Assembly (NCBI GenBank): GCA_027625915.1
Contig: JANTQA010000048.1
Span: 1,736,001 to 1,800,000 of the forward strand
Direction: 5' to 3'
DNA from: Anaeramoeba flamelloides
Lineage: Eukaryota > Metamonada > Anaeramoebidae
Length of the DNA: 64,000 nt
The position numbers and the translations under genes are program-made. Position 1 is the stretch's first letter. Every line of letters begins with the position of its first letter. Below the pieces are notes generated by a model. That model was not told the DNA's origin. It did not search any database and was given only the letters and a program-made list of their open reading frames with translations. Below are positions 62,616 through 64,000 of the stretch, piece by piece.

Positions 62616-64000
62616 AATGAAAATCTTTATATTAAAACAAAATCATCTGATCAAAGAAAGTTTATTTTATTTATTTTTTTTTTTAGTCCATTTTATTCAA
62701 AATAAAAAACAATAATAAAAATTAGTTTAAAAATTCATAATTTTTTCGAAAAGACAAATATTCAATAAAATTATCATCTTTTTTACAAGTATTTTTAATT
62801 AAAGTTTTTTTAAATTTTTATTATTATTGAAATATTATAACAGACTCACTTAATAATGAATATAAGCCACTTTTCATTTTATGGGCACACCTATAAAATT
62901 ATTACATAAATCAAACAGTAAAACTATAAAGTTTTGTTCAGAGATATTGGAGAAATTTTTAAGTTTTCTCATCTTTTTAACGTTTTTTTTTATGGTTTTC
63001 CTTAATGAAATTTTTTTGTATTAAAAAATTTTTAAACAAAATAATTCTCCTTTCTTAAATTTAAAAAGAAAATTCAATCGATGATTTTTTGTTAATTTTT
63101 ATGAAAATTGTATAATTTCGAAAAACAATTCAAAAATGTTACGATCTTCAAGATCATTAACTAAGTTATCTTTTTTAATTTTAAAAATTTATTTTCAAAA
63201 AATAAAATCAATTTACTAAACATGGGAAATGAAAAAACAATTATTTTAAAAAACAAAAAATCAAGAAATTAGAAGAAAAGAAAAAGATTAATCATCCCAA
63301 AATTTGTCTTGAATTTTTTAGAAAAAAAAAATTCAAACTAACTAAAAGAGTACAAAATTTCAAAAAAAAAAAATAAAAAAAATCAGTTATGAAGTTTTGA
63401 AAAGTAAGTACAATGAACATTAAATTTCTATTTTCCAAGTAAAAAATAGATTTTTTTGTAAAATTTGTGTCATTTCATCTGAAATAATTTTGAAAAAACT
63501 AATTTTTACACTTTTGTTATTGGATCTTTATTTCCAACATTAAAAATATCTGATTTTAGTACTATTTTTTTATGATTGTTTAATTTAGTCAATTGAAAAC
63601 ACATTACTGAGTATACTTAAATATTAAAATATCATCAAATTCGGCAGAGGTGGTAGTAATTCCAATCAAAAATATACTAAAGTGGGTTTATTATAATAAT
63701 TTATTACTTTCATTTTATTCATTTTTATCAGCAGAGTTCCCAACATGAATCCATTTTTGAAATTTATAATATCATAAAAATTTAGAATCAGAATATTTAA
63801 ATGATTCAAAAAGAATATGTCTGTATCAACATTTTAGACTTGTTAAAGTTCTTTTTAAAACCCTAGTACAAGTACAAAAATAAAAAATGTCCATTTTTTA
63901 TGATTTATTCTAAATTAACTTTTTTTAGGAATATCTTTCAGTTATAGTTTTAAAACAAGTGTTTGGCTAGGTTTGAATAGTAACCATTTTTTGCATTTTA
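62616..64000. other. Intergenic, no gene seen
   Basis: AT-rich sequence to the window end. No long frame, no inverted-repeat element and no RNA gene recognised. Confidence 0.4.

Noticed and set aside
1-64000. tRNA, rRNA and CRISPR structures
   Set aside because: No tRNA-like arms with T-loop consensus, no rRNA core sequence and no regularly spaced repeats were seen by eye. A covariance-model scan would be needed to exclude small RNAs.

Overview
This window comes from an AT-rich eukaryotic nuclear genome, most likely an anaerobic or microaerophilic protist. The genes have GT-AG introns, low-complexity Glu-Lys, Asn and Gln tracts, and TAA or TAG stops. An [FeFe]-hydrogenase sits beside an Ind1-type Fe-S carrier with a presequence-like N terminus and a Tim17/22/23-family membrane protein, which suggests a hydrogen-producing mitochondrion-related organelle. 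An anaeramoebid-like metamonad would fit, but the lineage is inferred, not shown.

Eight protein genes can be supported, and most needed splicing to be recognised. In order they are: a RME-8-type PH-like plus VPS9 protein (+, 344-3052); a four-exon [FeFe]-hydrogenase (-, 13517-6260) interrupted by a 5.4-kb intron; Pcf11 with a split CID and a long Gln/Asn-rich tract (-, 23637-19781); ATG12 (-, 27600-27031), possibly with a 12-nt microexon; a DHHC palmitoyltransferase (+, 33232-38066) that needs an 8-nt microexon; a SUN-domain protein (+, 42110-44504); an Ind1/Mrp P-loop protein (-, 46666-45740); poly(ADP-ribose) glycohydrolase (-, 54413-52140); and a PRAT (Tim17/22/23) protein (+, 58174-62615) split by a 4.0-kb intron. 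That makes nine if the small ATG12 is counted. For the hydrogenase, ATG12, DHHC, SUN and PRAT genes the summed exon lengths are exact multiples of three.

The rest is repeat-rich. There are two related non-LTR (LINE) families: one 5'-truncated copy with clear 16-bp target duplications at 15796-18110, plus degenerate copies at about 4690, 24310, 34310, 51321 and 62283. There are several families of short inverted-repeat elements. One has TA-flanked CAGT ends (four copies). One has TTAA-flanked ends (two copies). One has TA-flanked CTGGTATTTGAA ends (three copies). Several are singletons, including one with about 103-bp nearly perfect arms. A separate class of modular palindromic arrays occurs at six loci, built from AACCTAACG-bounded hairpin units and often ending in an ACGGTACTCTAC-like tail. 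Two of the arrays sit at the same position inside two LINE copies.

The genes do not form an operon-like unit. Functionally they fall into organelle/redox metabolism (hydrogenase, Ind1, PRAT), endomembrane traffic and autophagy (VPS9, DHHC, ATG12) and nuclear functions (Pcf11, PARG, SUN). No tRNA, rRNA, CRISPR array or intact autonomous transposon was seen.
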